Positions 1-10,655 of a stretch of DNA of 64,000 bases are shown here, piece by piece. The notes under the pieces were generated by a model. The model was given only the letters and a program-made list of their open reading frames with translations, was not told the DNA's origin and did not search any database. Source of the DNA: Veillonella criceti (GTDB lineage: Bacteria; Bacillota; Negativicutes; Veillonellales; Veillonellaceae); NCBI RefSeq assembly GCF_900460315.1, contig NZ_UHIO01000001.1, positions 124,001-188,000 of the forward strand, given 5' to 3'. Made by a program: the position numbers and the translations under genes. Within the stretch, counting starts at the first letter, position 1, and each line of letters begins with the position of its first letter.

Positions 1-1
1 T

Positions 2-538
2 TATCCTGTGCTTGTCATTGAGGATACGGAGCTGGCTGATGATGTGGCTAGAGGTCTTTATATACCTTTGACAGTAACGCAAGCTGTTAAATATAGTGCT
101 TTTTTAAAAACTTATTTTGAAGATCGACACATTGAAGTGATTCGTACAGGTTTGCAAAGTACACCAGAATTAGATGCGGGTAAAGGTTTGGTGGGAGGAC
201 CTTATGAACCGGCTATGGGAGAACTGGTGGTTAATTACCAGTGGCAACAAAAATTAGAATATATATTGCAGTCTCATCGAGAGGCTCAAATATCCACCAA
301 TACATGTCATAGAGTATCAGCTACAGTCATATATCCACGCACACTTACTTCAAAATTGCGTGGTGAAAAACAACGGAATATGGAATACTTTGCCGCTGCA
401 TATAGTGAATATGATTGGCATTGGTGTCAGTGGGGGTCTAGAGCGGCTAAAGAGTATGACATATTGTCTATTTGTGGTGATGGAATTACAGAGAATGTGT
501 GTTTGATTATCGATAATATTAGGTACACTGTGATATAA
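2..538 (+). CDS. Radical SAM (Elp3-like, COG1243 type) protein, C-terminal part
   Basis: This is the last 178 codons of a gene that runs off the left edge; the frame is open to base 2, so the GTG at 8 is probably internal. Seen: the segment YPVLVIEDTELA followed by IRTGLQSTPEL and GGPYEPAMGELV. These resemble the C-terminal half of bacterial Elp3-like radical SAM proteins often found next to rnc and smc in Firmicutes. The radical SAM CxxxCxxC cluster would lie upstream, outside the window. The stop codon TAA at 536-538 sits inside a TATAAT that probably serves smc. Family assignment rests on recalled motif similarity and is fairly but not fully sure; the biochemical role of this subgroup is not settled. 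Confidence 0.72.
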   Translation, partial: YPVLVIEDTELADDVARGLYIPLTVTQAVKYSAFLKTYFEDRHIEVIRTGLQSTPELDAGKGLVGGPYEPAMGELVVNYQWQQKLEYILQSHREAQISTNTCHRVSATVIYPRTLTSKLRGEKQRNMEYFAAAYSEYDWHWCQWGSRAAKEYDILSICGDGITENVCLIIDNIRYTVI

Positions 539-539
539 T
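531..539 (+). promoter_or_regulatory. Extended -10 promoter for smc
   Basis: TGATATAAT matches an extended -10 (TGn plus TATAAT). I see no good -35 at the usual distance. The stop codon of the upstream gene lies inside the hexamer, and the smc start is about 50 bases downstream. Confidence 0.5.
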
Positions 540-589
540 AAAAGGTACGTTATTATAAGCAATTTTGGGTTCACGGAAAGGTGGTTCGC

Positions 590-3500
590 ATGCAGCTCTT
601 ACGATTAGAGTTAAAGGGGTTTAAGTCCTTTGCTGATAAAACAATTGTAAAATTTTCACCAGGCATGACAGCCATTGTCGGGCCTAATGGAAGTGGTAAA
701 AGCAACATTACTGATGCTATGCGTTGGGTCTTAGGTGAATCAAATGTACGCCAATTACGTGGGCAAAAAGCAGAAGATATTATTTTCGCGGGCACAGAAA
801 AACGTCGCCCCATGAGTACGGCAGAAGTGACTCTAGTTTTTGATAATAGTGATAAGCGTTTGCATCCTGATTTAGCTGAAGTGGCTTTGACTCGTCGTAT
901 TTATCGCAGTGGTGAAAGCGAATTCTATATTAATAAGAAAGCTTGTCGTTTAAAAGATATACAGGCTTTGTTAGCGGATACAGGATTGGGCCGTGACTCC
1001 ATGGCGATTATTGGTCAGAATCGTGTGGACGCTATTTTAAATAGTAAACCAGAAGAACGACGTTTAATTTTTGAAGAAGTAGCAGGGATTGCTCGTTTCA
1101 AAATGAATAAAGAAGAATCGTTGCGTCGTATGGGACAAACAGACCGTAATATGGAACGGGTTGCTGATTTGATGGCTAATTTGGAAGAACAAATAGGGCC
1201 TTTACAAGAAAAAGCAACAAAAACTGAAACTCATGGTAAGTTGAGTCAGCGTAAGCGCCTGTATGATGGTGCGTTGGCATTTCATGATTTTAAGGTAGCG
1301 GATCGCTTATTCACTAAGCAAGAAAATGAAAAAATAGCATTAGAGCAAGAAGATATCGAAATACAGACTGAATTAGCTAAGGTAGCTAGTTCAGAGCAAC
1401 GTTTAAAACTTCATAATGATGAACAACAACTAGCACTGCGTACTGCTGAAGAAGCCGTGGCGCAGGCACAGCGTGAAGAGGAACGGTTGCAGGGCGAAAC
1501 GAACTTAGTAGAAGAGCAACTTCGCTCAGCTACAAAAGAGGTGCAAGAATTACAATATCGTCTGCATGAAATGGAAGCGACGATTGCTGGTGATGGGCAG
1601 AAAGTCTTAGTTCATGAAAAGCTTGTGGCAGATAGTGAAATAGAATTAGCCAAGCAAGTTGAATTAGTGACGCAAACAGAACGGGACTATGAGTTGGCTA
1701 GGACTCAGTTGCAAGCGACACAAGCAGCCTTTCAAGCCGTGCAAAAGGAAGCGGCCAGCCGCCATGAAGAACAATTAAATTTAGTAGGTCAAGTTGAAAA
1801 ACATCGTTCTGAATTACTACGTGTGGAGGATGAGTTACAGTCAGCTCGTCATTTAGTACAGACACTCACTAAAGAAGTAGCTGAAGTGGCGACGGAAGAA
1901 GAAACCGCTTTAACAAAAGTATCGCAGTTAGAGTTGAGTAAAGCAGAGCAAGAGGCAATCCGTACGGCGCAACAGACGACCTTAAGCGAGTTACGTCGTA
2001 GCCGACAAGCACTGGAAAAAGCTTGTCAGATGGCACATCGTGAAGATCAGCGGTTAGAGGGCCGGTTGCAAGTATTATCGCAATGGACTGAACAGCATGA
2101 AGGTTATACAGAAGGGACCCGTAATGCATTACAAGCTAATGAAGGTTGGCGTAGTGAATTACATGGTGCTATTGGTGATTTATTTGCGGTAGAACCAAAA
2201 TTTGTAACTGCGTTAGATATTGCCTTAGGTGGTAGTATTAATCATGTCGTAGCTAGTACATCGCGAGCAGCTGCAGATTGTATTGCGTATTTGAAACGAA
2301 CGCAAGGGGGTCGCGTTACATTTTTACCGCTTGAAACGGTGAAGGGGCAACCACTTCAAACGCCGGCATTAGCCGAGTCTGGCGTATTAGGCCGTGCTGT
2401 TGATTGTATTACTTTTGAGGAAACGTATAGAGGTATCTTTACTTACTTATTAGGGCGAACCTTAGTCGTAGATACTATGGATCGAGCTATTGCGTTGCAG
2501 AAGAAGTATAAGCAACAACTGCGTATTGTTACCTTAGGAGGCGAACAATTTCAACCAGGTGGTTCTTTATCTGGTGGGGTGACTAAACGACGTAAAGCCT
2601 CTGTTATGGCACGTAAGGAAGAGTTGAGTACGCTTATGACCCAGCGTCAGGCTTTACAAAGTCAACTTGCCATTAATCAACGTAATTTACAAGAGCAAGA
2701 GGGACAAATAGAAGCTTTACTGGCTACTATGGACGAACAAAAAGATAGTTGGGATGAATTACATACGTTACTATTAACGACACGGACATTGTGTCAAGCT
2801 GCAAGCGAACGAAAACAGCGTAAAGAGCACTTACTAGCTGATAATATAGTGAAAGTATCTGACTTAGAAGAGTTGCATAAAGCACTCAGTCAGGATTTAG
2901 CTCAACAAGAAGCTAGTTTAGAGTCTTTGCAGGGGCAACAGGGTGCTCATAGTGAAGGAACAGTCACTTTAGAACAATTAGAAAGGCATCAGAAAGCGCA
3001 AGAACAAGCGAATATGGCTTGGAACGAAGCCCGTTTACAGTATGAACAAAGTCGTCAACAGCAGCTGTTTCGTCAAAATCAAATTGCTGAATGGAAAGCA
3101 TCTATTGAAGCGAATACCTTAAAAATGGAACCGCTTCAAATGCAGTTAACGCGTCAAATTGAGTTAGCCAATATAACATTACCACAACAATTAGCGAGCC
3201 TAAGAGATTCGTGTGTGGTGCAAACGGCTAAAGCGAAAGTTTTGCAAAAAGAACGACAAGATTTGTATGAATTGCATAATACGCAGAAACAGGATTTAGA
3301 AAACTTAGCTAGTCAGCGCAGTGCGTTGGACATACGGCAAAAGCGTATTCAACAGCGGTTGTTACAAATGGAAGGGCAGTTAGCTAAGTATGAAATGAAT
3401 AGTAATCAAGCTATTGCAAAGTTAGGTGAACTCGGTTTTACTAAAGAGGAAGCACAAGATATTCATTTGGATGGAGCTGTTGCTGATTGGCGACTAGAAC

Positions 3501-4141
3501 AAGGACACTTGCAGAGCCAAATAGAAGCGTTGGGCCCTATTAATCCGGAAGCTGTTGTTGAATATGAAGAGGCTCTTAAAAAGCAAAAGTTCTATGAAGA
3601 ACAACGGTCTGATTTGGAGTTAGCTAAACAACAATTAGAGTCGGTTATTGCCGAAATTGATAAAGCCATGTCTACGCAACTGAGTGAAGTATTGGAAATT
3701 GTTGGTGATCGATTCCAGACTGTTTTCAGTCAATTATTTAGTGGTGGCACGGCGCAGATTGTATTAACTGATGCGGAGCACATTTTAACAAGTGGTATAG
3801 ATTTCTATATACAGCCACCAGGGAAAAAGCGGCAACAGTTGACCCTCTTGTCTGGTGGTGAACGTGCGCTAACCGTTATTGCGTTACTTTTTTCATTCTT
3901 AGACTATAGACCGGCGCCATTTTGTGTGCTTGATGAAGTGGATGCGGCATTGGATGAAGCCAATGTAGAACGTTTTGGCAGTTATTTACAGCGTTTAGGG
4001 GCGGATACACAGTTTATTGTTGTATCTCATCGTAAACGAACTATGGAAGCGGCTTTAGTATTACAAGGTGTTACCATGGTGGAACGAGGCGTTTCACGAC
4101 TCTTAACAGTGGCCTTTGATGATATAGAGGAGGATATGTAA
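590..4141 (+). CDS. smc: Chromosome segregation SMC ATPase
   Basis: SMC forms the core of the condensin-like complex that compacts and segregates the chromosome. The protein has 1183 residues, the usual size. Seen: Walker A GPNGSGKSN at residues 31-39, long Gln/Glu-rich coiled coils, a central hinge at about residues 500-640, the ABC signature LLSGGERALT near the C terminus and Walker B FCVLDEVDAALDE. The ATG at 590 is preferred over the in-frame GTG at 581 because AAAGGTGG lies just upstream and family members begin close to MxLxxLELKGFKSFA. The kleisin partners scpA and scpB are not in this window. The stop overlaps the ftsY start by one base (TAATG), so the two genes are translationally coupled. 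Confidence 0.97.
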   Translation: MQLLRLELKGFKSFADKTIVKFSPGMTAIVGPNGSGKSNITDAMRWVLGESNVRQLRGQKAEDIIFAGTEKRRPMSTAEVTLVFDNSDKRLHPDLAEVALTRRIYRSGESEFYINKKACRLKDIQALLADTGLGRDSMAIIGQNRVDAILNSKPEERRLIFEEVAGIARFKMNKEESLRRMGQTDRNMERVADLMANLEEQIGPLQEKATKTETHGKLSQRKRLYDGALAFHDFKVADRLFTKQENEKIALEQEDIEIQTELAKVASSEQRLKLHNDEQQLALRTAEEAVAQAQREEERLQGETNLVEEQLRSATKEVQELQYRLHEMEATIAGDGQKVLVHEKLVADSEIELAKQVELVTQTERDYELARTQLQATQAAFQAVQKEAASRHEEQLNLVGQVEKHRSELLRVEDELQSARHLVQTLTKEVAEVATEEETALTKVSQLELSKAEQEAIRTAQQTTLSELRRSRQALEKACQMAHREDQRLEGRLQVLSQWTEQHEGYTEGTRNALQANEGWRSELHGAIGDLFAVEPKFVTALDIALGGSINHVVASTSRAAADCIAYLKRTQGGRVTFLPLETVKGQPLQTPALAESGVLGRAVDCITFEETYRGIFTYLLGRTLVVDTMDRAIALQKKYKQQLRIVTLGGEQFQPGGSLSGGVTKRRKASVMARKEELSTLMTQRQALQSQLAINQRNLQEQEGQIEALLATMDEQKDSWDELHTLLLTTRTLCQAASERKQRKEHLLADNIVKVSDLEELHKALSQDLAQQEASLESLQGQQGAHSEGTVTLEQLERHQKAQEQANMAWNEARLQYEQSRQQQLFRQNQIAEWKASIEANTLKMEPLQMQLTRQIELANITLPQQLASLRDSCVVQTAKAKVLQKERQDLYELHNTQKQDLENLASQRSALDIRQKRIQQRLLQMEGQLAKYEMNSNQAIAKLGELGFTKEEAQDIHLDGAVADWRLEQGHLQSQIEALGPINPEAVVEYEEALKKQKFYEEQRSDLELAKQQLESVIAEIDKAMSTQLSEVLEIVGDRFQTVFSQLFSGGTAQIVLTDAEHILTSGIDFYIQPPGKKRQQLTLLSGGERALTVIALLFSFLDYRPAPFCVLDEVDAALDEANVERFGSYLQRLGADTQFIVVSHRKRTMEAALVLQGVTMVERGVSRLLTVAFDDIEEDM

Positions 4142-5088
4142 TGGGATTTTGGAATCGTACGAAGCAGATGTTGGGCATTAGTAATGCCTTAGAAAATACA
4201 AAAAAGAAATTTACGGAAGCTATTGAAACTGTAGTTATTGGCTATGCTAAGATTGATGATGATTTTTTAGATGACTTAGAAGTAGCTATGATTACGGCTG
4301 ATTTAGGCAGTAAAACGACGGAGTTATTGATGAAAGAAATTCGTCGTGGCGTTACAGAAGGTAAAATCAATCATACCAATGAAGTTATGGGGTATATTGA
4401 AGAGTATGTAACTAAGATTTTAGAAGATCAAGAAGAAACCTTAGAAATGCATTCTCCAGAAGTTATTTTAGTTGTTGGCGTTAATGGTGTAGGGAAGACA
4501 ACAACAATTGCTAAATTGGCTCATTATTATAAAGAGGCGGGTAAAAAAGTTGTATTAGCAGCGGCCGATACATTCCGGGCAGCCGCTTCAGAGCAGTTAT
4601 CAATTTGGGCAGAGCGGGCTGATGTGCCCATTGTTAAACATCAAGAAGGGGCTGACCCAGCAGCTGTAGTGTACGATGCGTTGGCATCCGCTAAAGCTCG
4701 AAATGCAGATATTGTTATTATTGATACAGCAGGGCGTTTACATACAAAGACAAACTTGATGGAAGAATTGAAAAAAATCGGTCGTGTGGCTGATCGTCAA
4801 GTGCCAGGGGCTCCTCATCAGACATTATTAATTTTAGATGGTACGACAGGGCAAAATGCAGTGAGCCAAGCAAAATTATTTGGCCAAGCTGTGCCAATTA
4901 CAGGCATTATTGTTACAAAATTAGATGGTACCGCCAAGGGGGGCGTGGTGATTTCAATTAAGGAAGAATTGGGAGTTCCTGTTCGTTGGATTGGTATTGG
5001 CGAAAAAATTGATGACTTACAACCGTTCAACGCAAAGGAATTTGCCAATGCATTGTTTGATAAAGGAATGAGTAAGCATGAAAAATGA
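4141..5088 (+). CDS. ftsY: Signal recognition particle receptor GTPase
   Basis: FtsY docks ribosome-SRP complexes at the membrane for co-translational insertion. The 315-residue protein is the short NG-only form, without the long acidic N-terminal domain of enterobacterial FtsY. Seen: P-loop GVNGVGKTT at about residues 113-121, the DTFRAAA element, the G3 motif DTAGR and the G4 motif TKLDGTAKGG. Membrane contact is probably through the N-terminal amphipathic helix (inference). It directly follows smc with a one-base overlap, a widespread pairing. ffh and ylxM are not next to it; an unrecognised gene follows instead. Confidence 0.97.
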   Translation: MGFWNRTKQMLGISNALENTKKKFTEAIETVVIGYAKIDDDFLDDLEVAMITADLGSKTTELLMKEIRRGVTEGKINHTNEVMGYIEEYVTKILEDQEETLEMHSPEVILVVGVNGVGKTTTIAKLAHYYKEAGKKVVLAAADTFRAAASEQLSIWAERADVPIVKHQEGADPAAVVYDALASAKARNADIVIIDTAGRLHTKTNLMEELKKIGRVADRQVPGAPHQTLLILDGTTGQNAVSQAKLFGQAVPITGIIVTKLDGTAKGGVVISIKEELGVPVRWIGIGEKIDDLQPFNAKEFANALFDKGMSKHEK

Positions 5089-5524
5089 GATGAGTAGAGA
5101 AGAATTAGTGGCGTATGCTAAAGCGGAAAACCGTGCTAATAAGTATGGGGCTCCTACAGCTGCGATTGAAACATTAGGAGATTTATTAGCCTATGTAGGC
5201 AACGAGATGTATCGACCAGTAACGCGCCTCATGTTAGCTAATTGGGCTGAATTGAATGAACGAATTGACCATTTCTCAGACGAGGAATGGGCGTTTGCTA
5301 GTGATGTAGCTTCAAAAGTAGGCTTAGATAAACGTGTGGTAGCCTTGCTGATTGAAGTCTTGGAAGGGGCGGATACGCCTAAACAAGTAGAGGATAGCCA
5401 GCGTACTGAATTAAATGAAGAAGAACGTAAAGTATTGCAACAACATATTGAACGGGTTCGTGAAGAAGAAGCGGCACAGGCGGCAGCTGAAGCGAATCGA
5501 TTACTAGCTGAAGAAGGTAAATAA
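5078..5524 (+). CDS. Hypothetical protein, 148 residues, between ftsY and uvrB
   Basis: I do not recognise this protein. It is hydrophilic, with no signal peptide or membrane segment, and appears mostly alpha-helical. The middle carries a Trp-Ala-Glu-Leu stretch, and the C-terminal third is rich in Glu, Ala and Arg, likely a coiled coil (from about residue 115). The start overlaps the end of ftsY by 11 bases; AAAGGA about ten bases upstream supports the ATG at 5078, though the ATG at 5090 is possible. The overlap, intact frame and neighbour-like codon use argue for a real gene co-translated with ftsY. No function is proposed. Confidence 0.75.
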   Translation: MKNEMSREELVAYAKAENRANKYGAPTAAIETLGDLLAYVGNEMYRPVTRLMLANWAELNERIDHFSDEEWAFASDVASKVGLDKRVVALLIEVLEGADTPKQVEDSQRTELNEEERKVLQQHIERVREEEAAQAAAEANRLLAEEGK

Positions 5525-5525
5525 T

Positions 5526-7748
5526 ATGGCACATCCAAGTATTCATCGTAATTACGAAGGACCTATGAATCCTTTTAAGGTAGAAGCACCCTTTCAGCCT
5601 ATGGGAGATCAACCAGCTGCCATTGCTTCTTTAGTGCAGGGTATAGACAATGGTGATTGGGCCCAAGTATTATTGGGCGCTACGGGGACTGGTAAAACAT
5701 ATACTATGGCAAAACTTATTGAAGGGGTACAGAAACCAACCTTAGTGATTGCGCATAATAAAACATTGGCTGCTCAGTTAGCTAGTGAGTTTAAAAGTTT
5801 CTTTCCTAATAATGCGGTAGAATATTTTGTGTCTTATTATGATTTCTATCAACCTGAGGCGTATATTGCATCCACTGATACATATATTGAAAAGGATGCG
5901 TCGATTAATGATGAAATCGATAAGTTGCGACATTCGGCTACCATGAGTTTATTTGAGCGACGTGATGTGATTATTGTAGCATCTGTCAGTTGTATTTATG
6001 GTTTAGGAGACCCTGAAGACTATAGTGATTTAGTGGTTTCTTTGCGATTAGGTCAAGAAAAAAGTCGCGATGAAATTTTGAAAAAATTAGTGGATATTCA
6101 ATATACCCGCAATGATATGAATTTCACACGCGGTACCTTTCGTGTTCATGGTGATACAATTGAAGTATTTCCTGCGGCCTATAGTGAACGGGTGGTACGT
6201 ATAGAGCTGTTTGGGGATGAAATTGATCGTTTGTCAGAAGTAGATGCCTTAACAGGTGAAGTCATTGTAGACCGCAAACATGTCGCTATTTATCCAGCCT
6301 CTCACTATGTAACGACGCGTGAAAAATTACAAGTAGCTATTGAGCGAATTGAAACAGAATTAGATGAACAATTAAAGTTGTTAAAATCTAAAGATCGTTT
6401 GTTGGAAGCACAGCGTTTGGAACAGCGCACTCGTTACGATATTGAAATGATGCAGGAGATGGGCTATTGTTCGGGTATTGAAAATTACTCACGCTTGCTA
6501 TCAAATCGGAAGCCAGGCGAAGCGCCCTATACTTTAATTGATTATTTTCCAGATGATTTTTTGATTCTCGTTGATGAGTCTCATGTAACGATGCCACAGG
6601 TTCGGGCTATGTATAATGGTGATAGGGCGCGTAAAGAAAATTTAATAGAATACGGTTTTCGCTTGCCATCGGCTTTAGATAATCGACCTTTGAAATTTGA
6701 AGAATTTCAAGAGCGAATTAATCAGATTGTCTATGTATCGGCTACACCAGGCCCTTATGAAATGGAAGTACAAACGAATGTAGCCGAACAAATTATTCGG
6801 CCTACAGGATTATTAGATCCTGTTATTGAAGTACGTCCAATAAAAGGGCAGATGGATGATTTATTAGGCGAAATTAAGTTACGAACTGCTAATAATGAAC
6901 GTGTATTAGTCACGACTTTGACTAAAAAAATGGCGGAAGATTTAACAGAATTTCTTAAAGAAGTAGGCGTTCGGGTACGTTATTTGCATTCTGATATTGC
7001 GACGATTGAACGAGCTGATATTATTCGTGATTTACGAGCAGGTGTTTTTGACGTATTAGTAGGGATTAATTTGCTTCGTGAAGGCCTTGACATGCCAGAG
7101 GTATCGCTAGTTGCGATTTTAGATGCTGATAAAGAAGGATTTTTACGCAGTGATACATCCTTAATTCAGACCATTGGGCGCGCGGCTCGTAATGAGCATG
7201 GGCGCGTTATTATGTATGCCGATCGCATTACTGGTTCTATGGAACGCGCTATTAGCGAAACGGAACGGCGTCGTGAAGTACAACAAGCGTATAATACAGC
7301 GCATAATATTACGCCAAAATCAATTCGTAAAGAAGTTAAAGAGTTGATTGAATTGACTAAATTAGAGGAGGATGTGGATAGTCGTTCTACGAGTAATCAA
7401 TCAGGGGATTCTGGTAAGAAGGGAAAACAGGCTATTCATACAAGTAAGTCTTCTAAAACAGTGACTAAAGAAACTGTTAAAAAAGGGCGCCCTACTGGTA
7501 AGCTTACTTTACCAAATGTGGCTGAGGTAACGACAACTTATGGTAACGCCGATGATAAGGCTGTACCAAAGGTAACGGTAGAAGATATATTTAATGAAAT
7601 TGAAGAAACGACGCGTCTTATGAAAGCCGCCGCTAAGCAATTAGAATTTGAAAAAGCGGCTACATTGCGAGATAAGCTAGGGGTCTTGCGTCAACAATTG
7701 TCTGATTTACAAGATGCTCATGAGATAAAGCCAAAGCGTCGCAGATAA
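5526..7748 (+). CDS. uvrB: Excinuclease ABC subunit B
   Basis: UvrB is the damage-verifying helicase-like subunit of nucleotide excision repair. Seen: Walker [11 protein letters not shown], the beta-hairpin region with [10 protein letters not shown], the domain IV to VI helicase motifs including [10 protein letters not shown] and QTIGRAARN, and a C-terminal UVR motif ([13 protein letters not shown]) that contacts UvrC. At 740 residues it is longer than the usual 660-680. The excess is a Ser/Thr/Lys-rich, probably disordered linker of about 65 residues before the UVR motif. The ATG at 5526 has AAGG upstream; an ATG at 5565, preceded by GAAGGA, would give [10 protein letters not shown], closer to the family start, so the N terminus is uncertain. 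First gene of a uvrB-uvrA-uvrC run. Confidence 0.97.
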   Translation: MAHPSIHRNYEGPMNPFKVEAPFQPMGDQPAAIASLVQGIDNGDWAQVLLGATGTGKTYTMAKLIEGVQKPTLVIAHNKTLAAQLASEFKSFFPNNAVEYFVSYYDFYQPEAYIASTDTYIEKDASINDEIDKLRHSATMSLFERRDVIIVASVSCIYGLGDPEDYSDLVVSLRLGQEKSRDEILKKLVDIQYTRNDMNFTRGTFRVHGDTIEVFPAAYSERVVRIELFGDEIDRLSEVDALTGEVIVDRKHVAIYPASHYVTTREKLQVAIERIETELDEQLKLLKSKDRLLEAQRLEQRTRYDIEMMQEMGYCSGIENYSRLLSNRKPGEAPYTLIDYFPDDFLILVDESHVTMPQVRAMYNGDRARKENLIEYGFRLPSALDNRPLKFEEFQERINQIVYVSATPGPYEMEVQTNVAEQIIRPTGLLDPVIEVRPIKGQMDDLLGEIKLRTANNERVLVTTLTKKMAEDLTEFLKEVGVRVRYLHSDIATIERADIIRDLRAGVFDVLVGINLLREGLDMPEVSLVAILDADKEGFLRSDTSLIQTIGRAARNEHGRVIMYADRITGSMERAISETERRREVQQAYNTAHNITPKSIRKEVKELIELTKLEEDVDSRSTSNQSGDSGKKGKQAIHTSKSSKTVTKETVKKGRPTGKLTLPNVAEVTTTYGNADDKAVPKVTVEDIFNEIEETTRLMKAAAKQLEFEKAATLRDKLGVLRQQLSDLQDAHEIKPKRRR

Positions 7749-7778
7749 TAGATACAACGTTCTTTTAACCAGGAGGTT

Positions 7779-10655
7779 ATGGTGAAAGAAGAAATCATAG
7801 TAAAAGGAGCAAGGCAACACAATTTAAAAAACATTGATGTGGCCTTGCCAAGAGATAAATTTATTGTAATTACAGGGCTAAGTGGGTCAGGTAAATCTTC
7901 GCTTGCCTTTGATACGATATATGCAGAAGGGCAACGACGTTATGTAGAGTCGTTGTCCGCTTATGCACGTCAGTTTTTAGGGCAAATGGATAAGCCAGAT
8001 GTAGACTATATAGAAGGGCTATCACCAGCTATTTCCATTGATCAAAAGACGACGAGTCGTAATCCGCGCTCTACAGTGGGGACAGTGACTGAAATTTATG
8101 ATTATTTACGATTATTGTTTGCTCGAGTCGGGCGAGCATATTGTCCTGAATGTGGCAAGCCCATTTCACAACAATCTGTTGAACAAATGACAGATGATGT
8201 GATGACCTTACCAGAACGGACTAAAATCTTAGTGATGGCGCCTTTATTGCGGGGAAAAAAAGGGGAACATAAACAATTATTAGAACGTTTGCGCAAAGAG
8301 GGGTTTACCCGTGTTCAGATAGATGGTGAAATTCGCACCTTAGATGAAGACATTCAATTGGCAAAAACGAAGAAGCATGATTTAGAAATTGTCATTGATC
8401 GGTTGGTAGTAAAAGACGGTATCGAGAGTCGTTTAGCCGATTCTATGGAGACGGCGGCCAAGTGGGGTGAAGGACTGGTTGTAGTGCAAGAAGTAGAGGG
8501 ACCTACGCATATGTATAGTCAACATTTTGCCTGTCCTGATTGTCATATTTCACTGCCTGCTATTGAACCACGTATGTTTTCTTTTAATAGCCCTTTTGGT
8601 GCGTGTCCAGCTTGCTCTGGTATTGGTAGCACTATGGAAGTGGATGAAGATCGAGTTATTCCTGATGGTAATATATCCTTTGCTGAGGGGGCGGTAGTGC
8701 CTTTAAGTTCCAATCCGAATGCTTGGTTTATGCGTCAATTAGAAGGCTTATTAAAAGAATATGGGTATGATTTAAATGCCACCTTTAATGAACTACCTAA
8801 AAAAGTACAAGACCTAGTGATGAATGGCAGTACGGATAAGGTGACTTTTGAATATGAGAATATGCGTGGTGAAGTCAAGACCTTTCATACAGAATATGAA
8901 GGTATTTTGCCTATGGTAAAACGACGTCACAGTGAGGCGTTAAATGATACACAGCGAGAGGCGTTTGAAGAATTTATGTCCATTAAGCCTTGTAAAACCT
9001 GTGGTGGTGCTCGCTTAAAACCAGAGGCATTAGCTGTTCGTATAGGACCGAAGAATATTCACGAAGTCACTGAAATGACGATTAGTGAAGCGGTGGATTT
9101 TTTCCATACGGTACCTTTGACAGAGCGAGAACAATTTATTGGTAATCAGATCTTAAAGGAAATTAATGCGCGTTTAATGTTCCTCAATAATGTGGGGTTA
9201 GATTATTTGACGATGAGCCGTAATGCAGGTACCTTATCGGGGGGTGAAGCACAGCGTATTCGCTTGGCCACACAGATTGGTTCTGGTTTAGTGGGCGTTC
9301 TTTATATTCTTGATGAACCATCCATTGGATTACATCAACGTGATAATGATCGATTAATTGCCACCCTTAAAGGACTACGCGATTTGGGGAATACCTTATT
9401 AGTCGTAGAACATGATGAAGATACTATGTTAGCCGCTGATTATTTGGTTGATATTGGACCTGGGGCTGGTGAACATGGTGGTCAGATTATTGCGCAAGGC
9501 ACTGCGCAGGAAGTAATGGCCAATGAACACTCTATTACAGGACAATATTTAAGTGGCCGTAAATTTATTGCTTTACCTGAAAAACGGCGTAAATCGAATG
9601 GCAATTATTTAGAAATTCGTGGGGCCTCGGAGAATAATTTAAAGACTATTAATGTGAAATTTCCGTTAGGTGTATTTACTGTAGTAACGGGCGTAAGTGG
9701 TTCTGGTAAATCTACATTAATTAATGAAATCCTTTATAAAGGATTAGCGAATCACTTGTATCGCACCTATCATAAAGTGGGGGCTCATAAAGAAATACGT
9801 GGTACAGAGCACGTTGACAAGATTATTAACATTGATCAAAGTCCAATTGGTCGTACACCACGATCAAATCCAGCGACCTATACAGGTGTATTTGATTCAA
9901 TTCGCGAGTTGTATAGTCAAACGCCTGAAGCAAAGATGCGCGGTTATAAACAAGGCCGTTTTAGTTTCAATGTCCGTGGAGGCCGTTGTGAAGCCTGTCG
10001 TGGTGATGGCATTATTAAAATTGAAATGCACTTTTTACCAGATGTATATGTACCTTGCGAAGTTTGTAAAGGGGCACGTTATAATCGTGAAACCTTAGAA
10101 GTCAAATATAAGGGGAAGACAATTGCAGAAGTGCTGGATATGGTTGTGGATGAAGCGGTTGAATTCTTTAAAGCCATTCCTAAAATTCATCGTAAACTAG
10201 TAACCTTACAGGAAGTAGGGCTTGGCTATATTCGACTTGGTCAGCCAGCGACTACCTTATCTGGCGGGGAAGCACAGCGCGTAAAATTAGCTACAGAATT
10301 AGCACGTCGTAGTACTGGTAAAACTTTATATATTCTTGACGAACCAACTACAGGGCTTCATGCAGAAGATATACGCAAACTATTAGATGTATTACAGAAA
10401 TTAGTTGATGGCGGTGACACGGTAGTTGTTATTGAACATAATTTAGATGTTATTAAGACGGCCGATCATATCATTGATTTAGGCCCTGAAGGTGGTGTTC
10501 GTGGTGGTACAATTATTGGTACCGGTACGCCTGAACAAATTTGTAAATTAGAGGCTAGTTATACAGGTAAATTTTTAGCCCCTGTATTGGCTAAGACAAA
10601 GAAATTTATGACTGCCACTAAGTTGGCTGATGGTAACACTAAGGCAGGTAACTAA
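7779..10655 (+). CDS. uvrA: Excinuclease ABC subunit A
   Basis: UvrA is the dimeric ABC-type ATPase that finds DNA lesions and loads UvrB. The 958-residue protein has the full family length. Seen: two nucleotide-binding modules with Walker A motifs GLSGSGKSS and GVSGSGKST, two LSGGEAQR signatures, two ILDEP Walker B motifs, and three Cys-pair zinc modules (CPECG, the CPDC/CPAC pair, and the CEAC/CEVC pair). AGGAGG precedes the ATG. The gene starts 30 bases after uvrB and its stop overlaps the uvrC start by one base, so the three excision repair subunits are probably made from one transcript. Confidence 0.98.
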   Translation: MVKEEIIVKGARQHNLKNIDVALPRDKFIVITGLSGSGKSSLAFDTIYAEGQRRYVESLSAYARQFLGQMDKPDVDYIEGLSPAISIDQKTTSRNPRSTVGTVTEIYDYLRLLFARVGRAYCPECGKPISQQSVEQMTDDVMTLPERTKILVMAPLLRGKKGEHKQLLERLRKEGFTRVQIDGEIRTLDEDIQLAKTKKHDLEIVIDRLVVKDGIESRLADSMETAAKWGEGLVVVQEVEGPTHMYSQHFACPDCHISLPAIEPRMFSFNSPFGACPACSGIGSTMEVDEDRVIPDGNISFAEGAVVPLSSNPNAWFMRQLEGLLKEYGYDLNATFNELPKKVQDLVMNGSTDKVTFEYENMRGEVKTFHTEYEGILPMVKRRHSEALNDTQREAFEEFMSIKPCKTCGGARLKPEALAVRIGPKNIHEVTEMTISEAVDFFHTVPLTEREQFIGNQILKEINARLMFLNNVGLDYLTMSRNAGTLSGGEAQRIRLATQIGSGLVGVLYILDEPSIGLHQRDNDRLIATLKGLRDLGNTLLVVEHDEDTMLAADYLVDIGPGAGEHGGQIIAQGTAQEVMANEHSITGQYLSGRKFIALPEKRRKSNGNYLEIRGASENNLKTINVKFPLGVFTVVTGVSGSGKSTLINEILYKGLANHLYRTYHKVGAHKEIRGTEHVDKIINIDQSPIGRTPRSNPATYTGVFDSIRELYSQTPEAKMRGYKQGRFSFNVRGGRCEACRGDGIIKIEMHFLPDVYVPCEVCKGARYNRETLEVKYKGKTIAEVLDMVVDEAVEFFKAIPKIHRKLVTLQEVGLGYIRLGQPATTLSGGEAQRVKLATELARRSTGKTLYILDEPTTGLHAEDIRKLLDVLQKLVDGGDTVVVIEHNLDVIKTADHIIDLGPEGGVRGGTIIGTGTPEQICKLEASYTGKFLAPVLAKTKKFMTATKLADGNTKAGN

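Noticed and set aside
5450-5459. GAACGGGTTC, resembling a LexA/SOS box before uvrB
   Set aside because: The half-sites are separated by two bases instead of the four needed in the Firmicute LexA box, and it lies inside a coding region.
9799-10098. 99-codon plus-strand frame inside uvrA
   Set aside because: Out of frame with uvrA, whose zinc-binding and ABC motifs are intact across this stretch.
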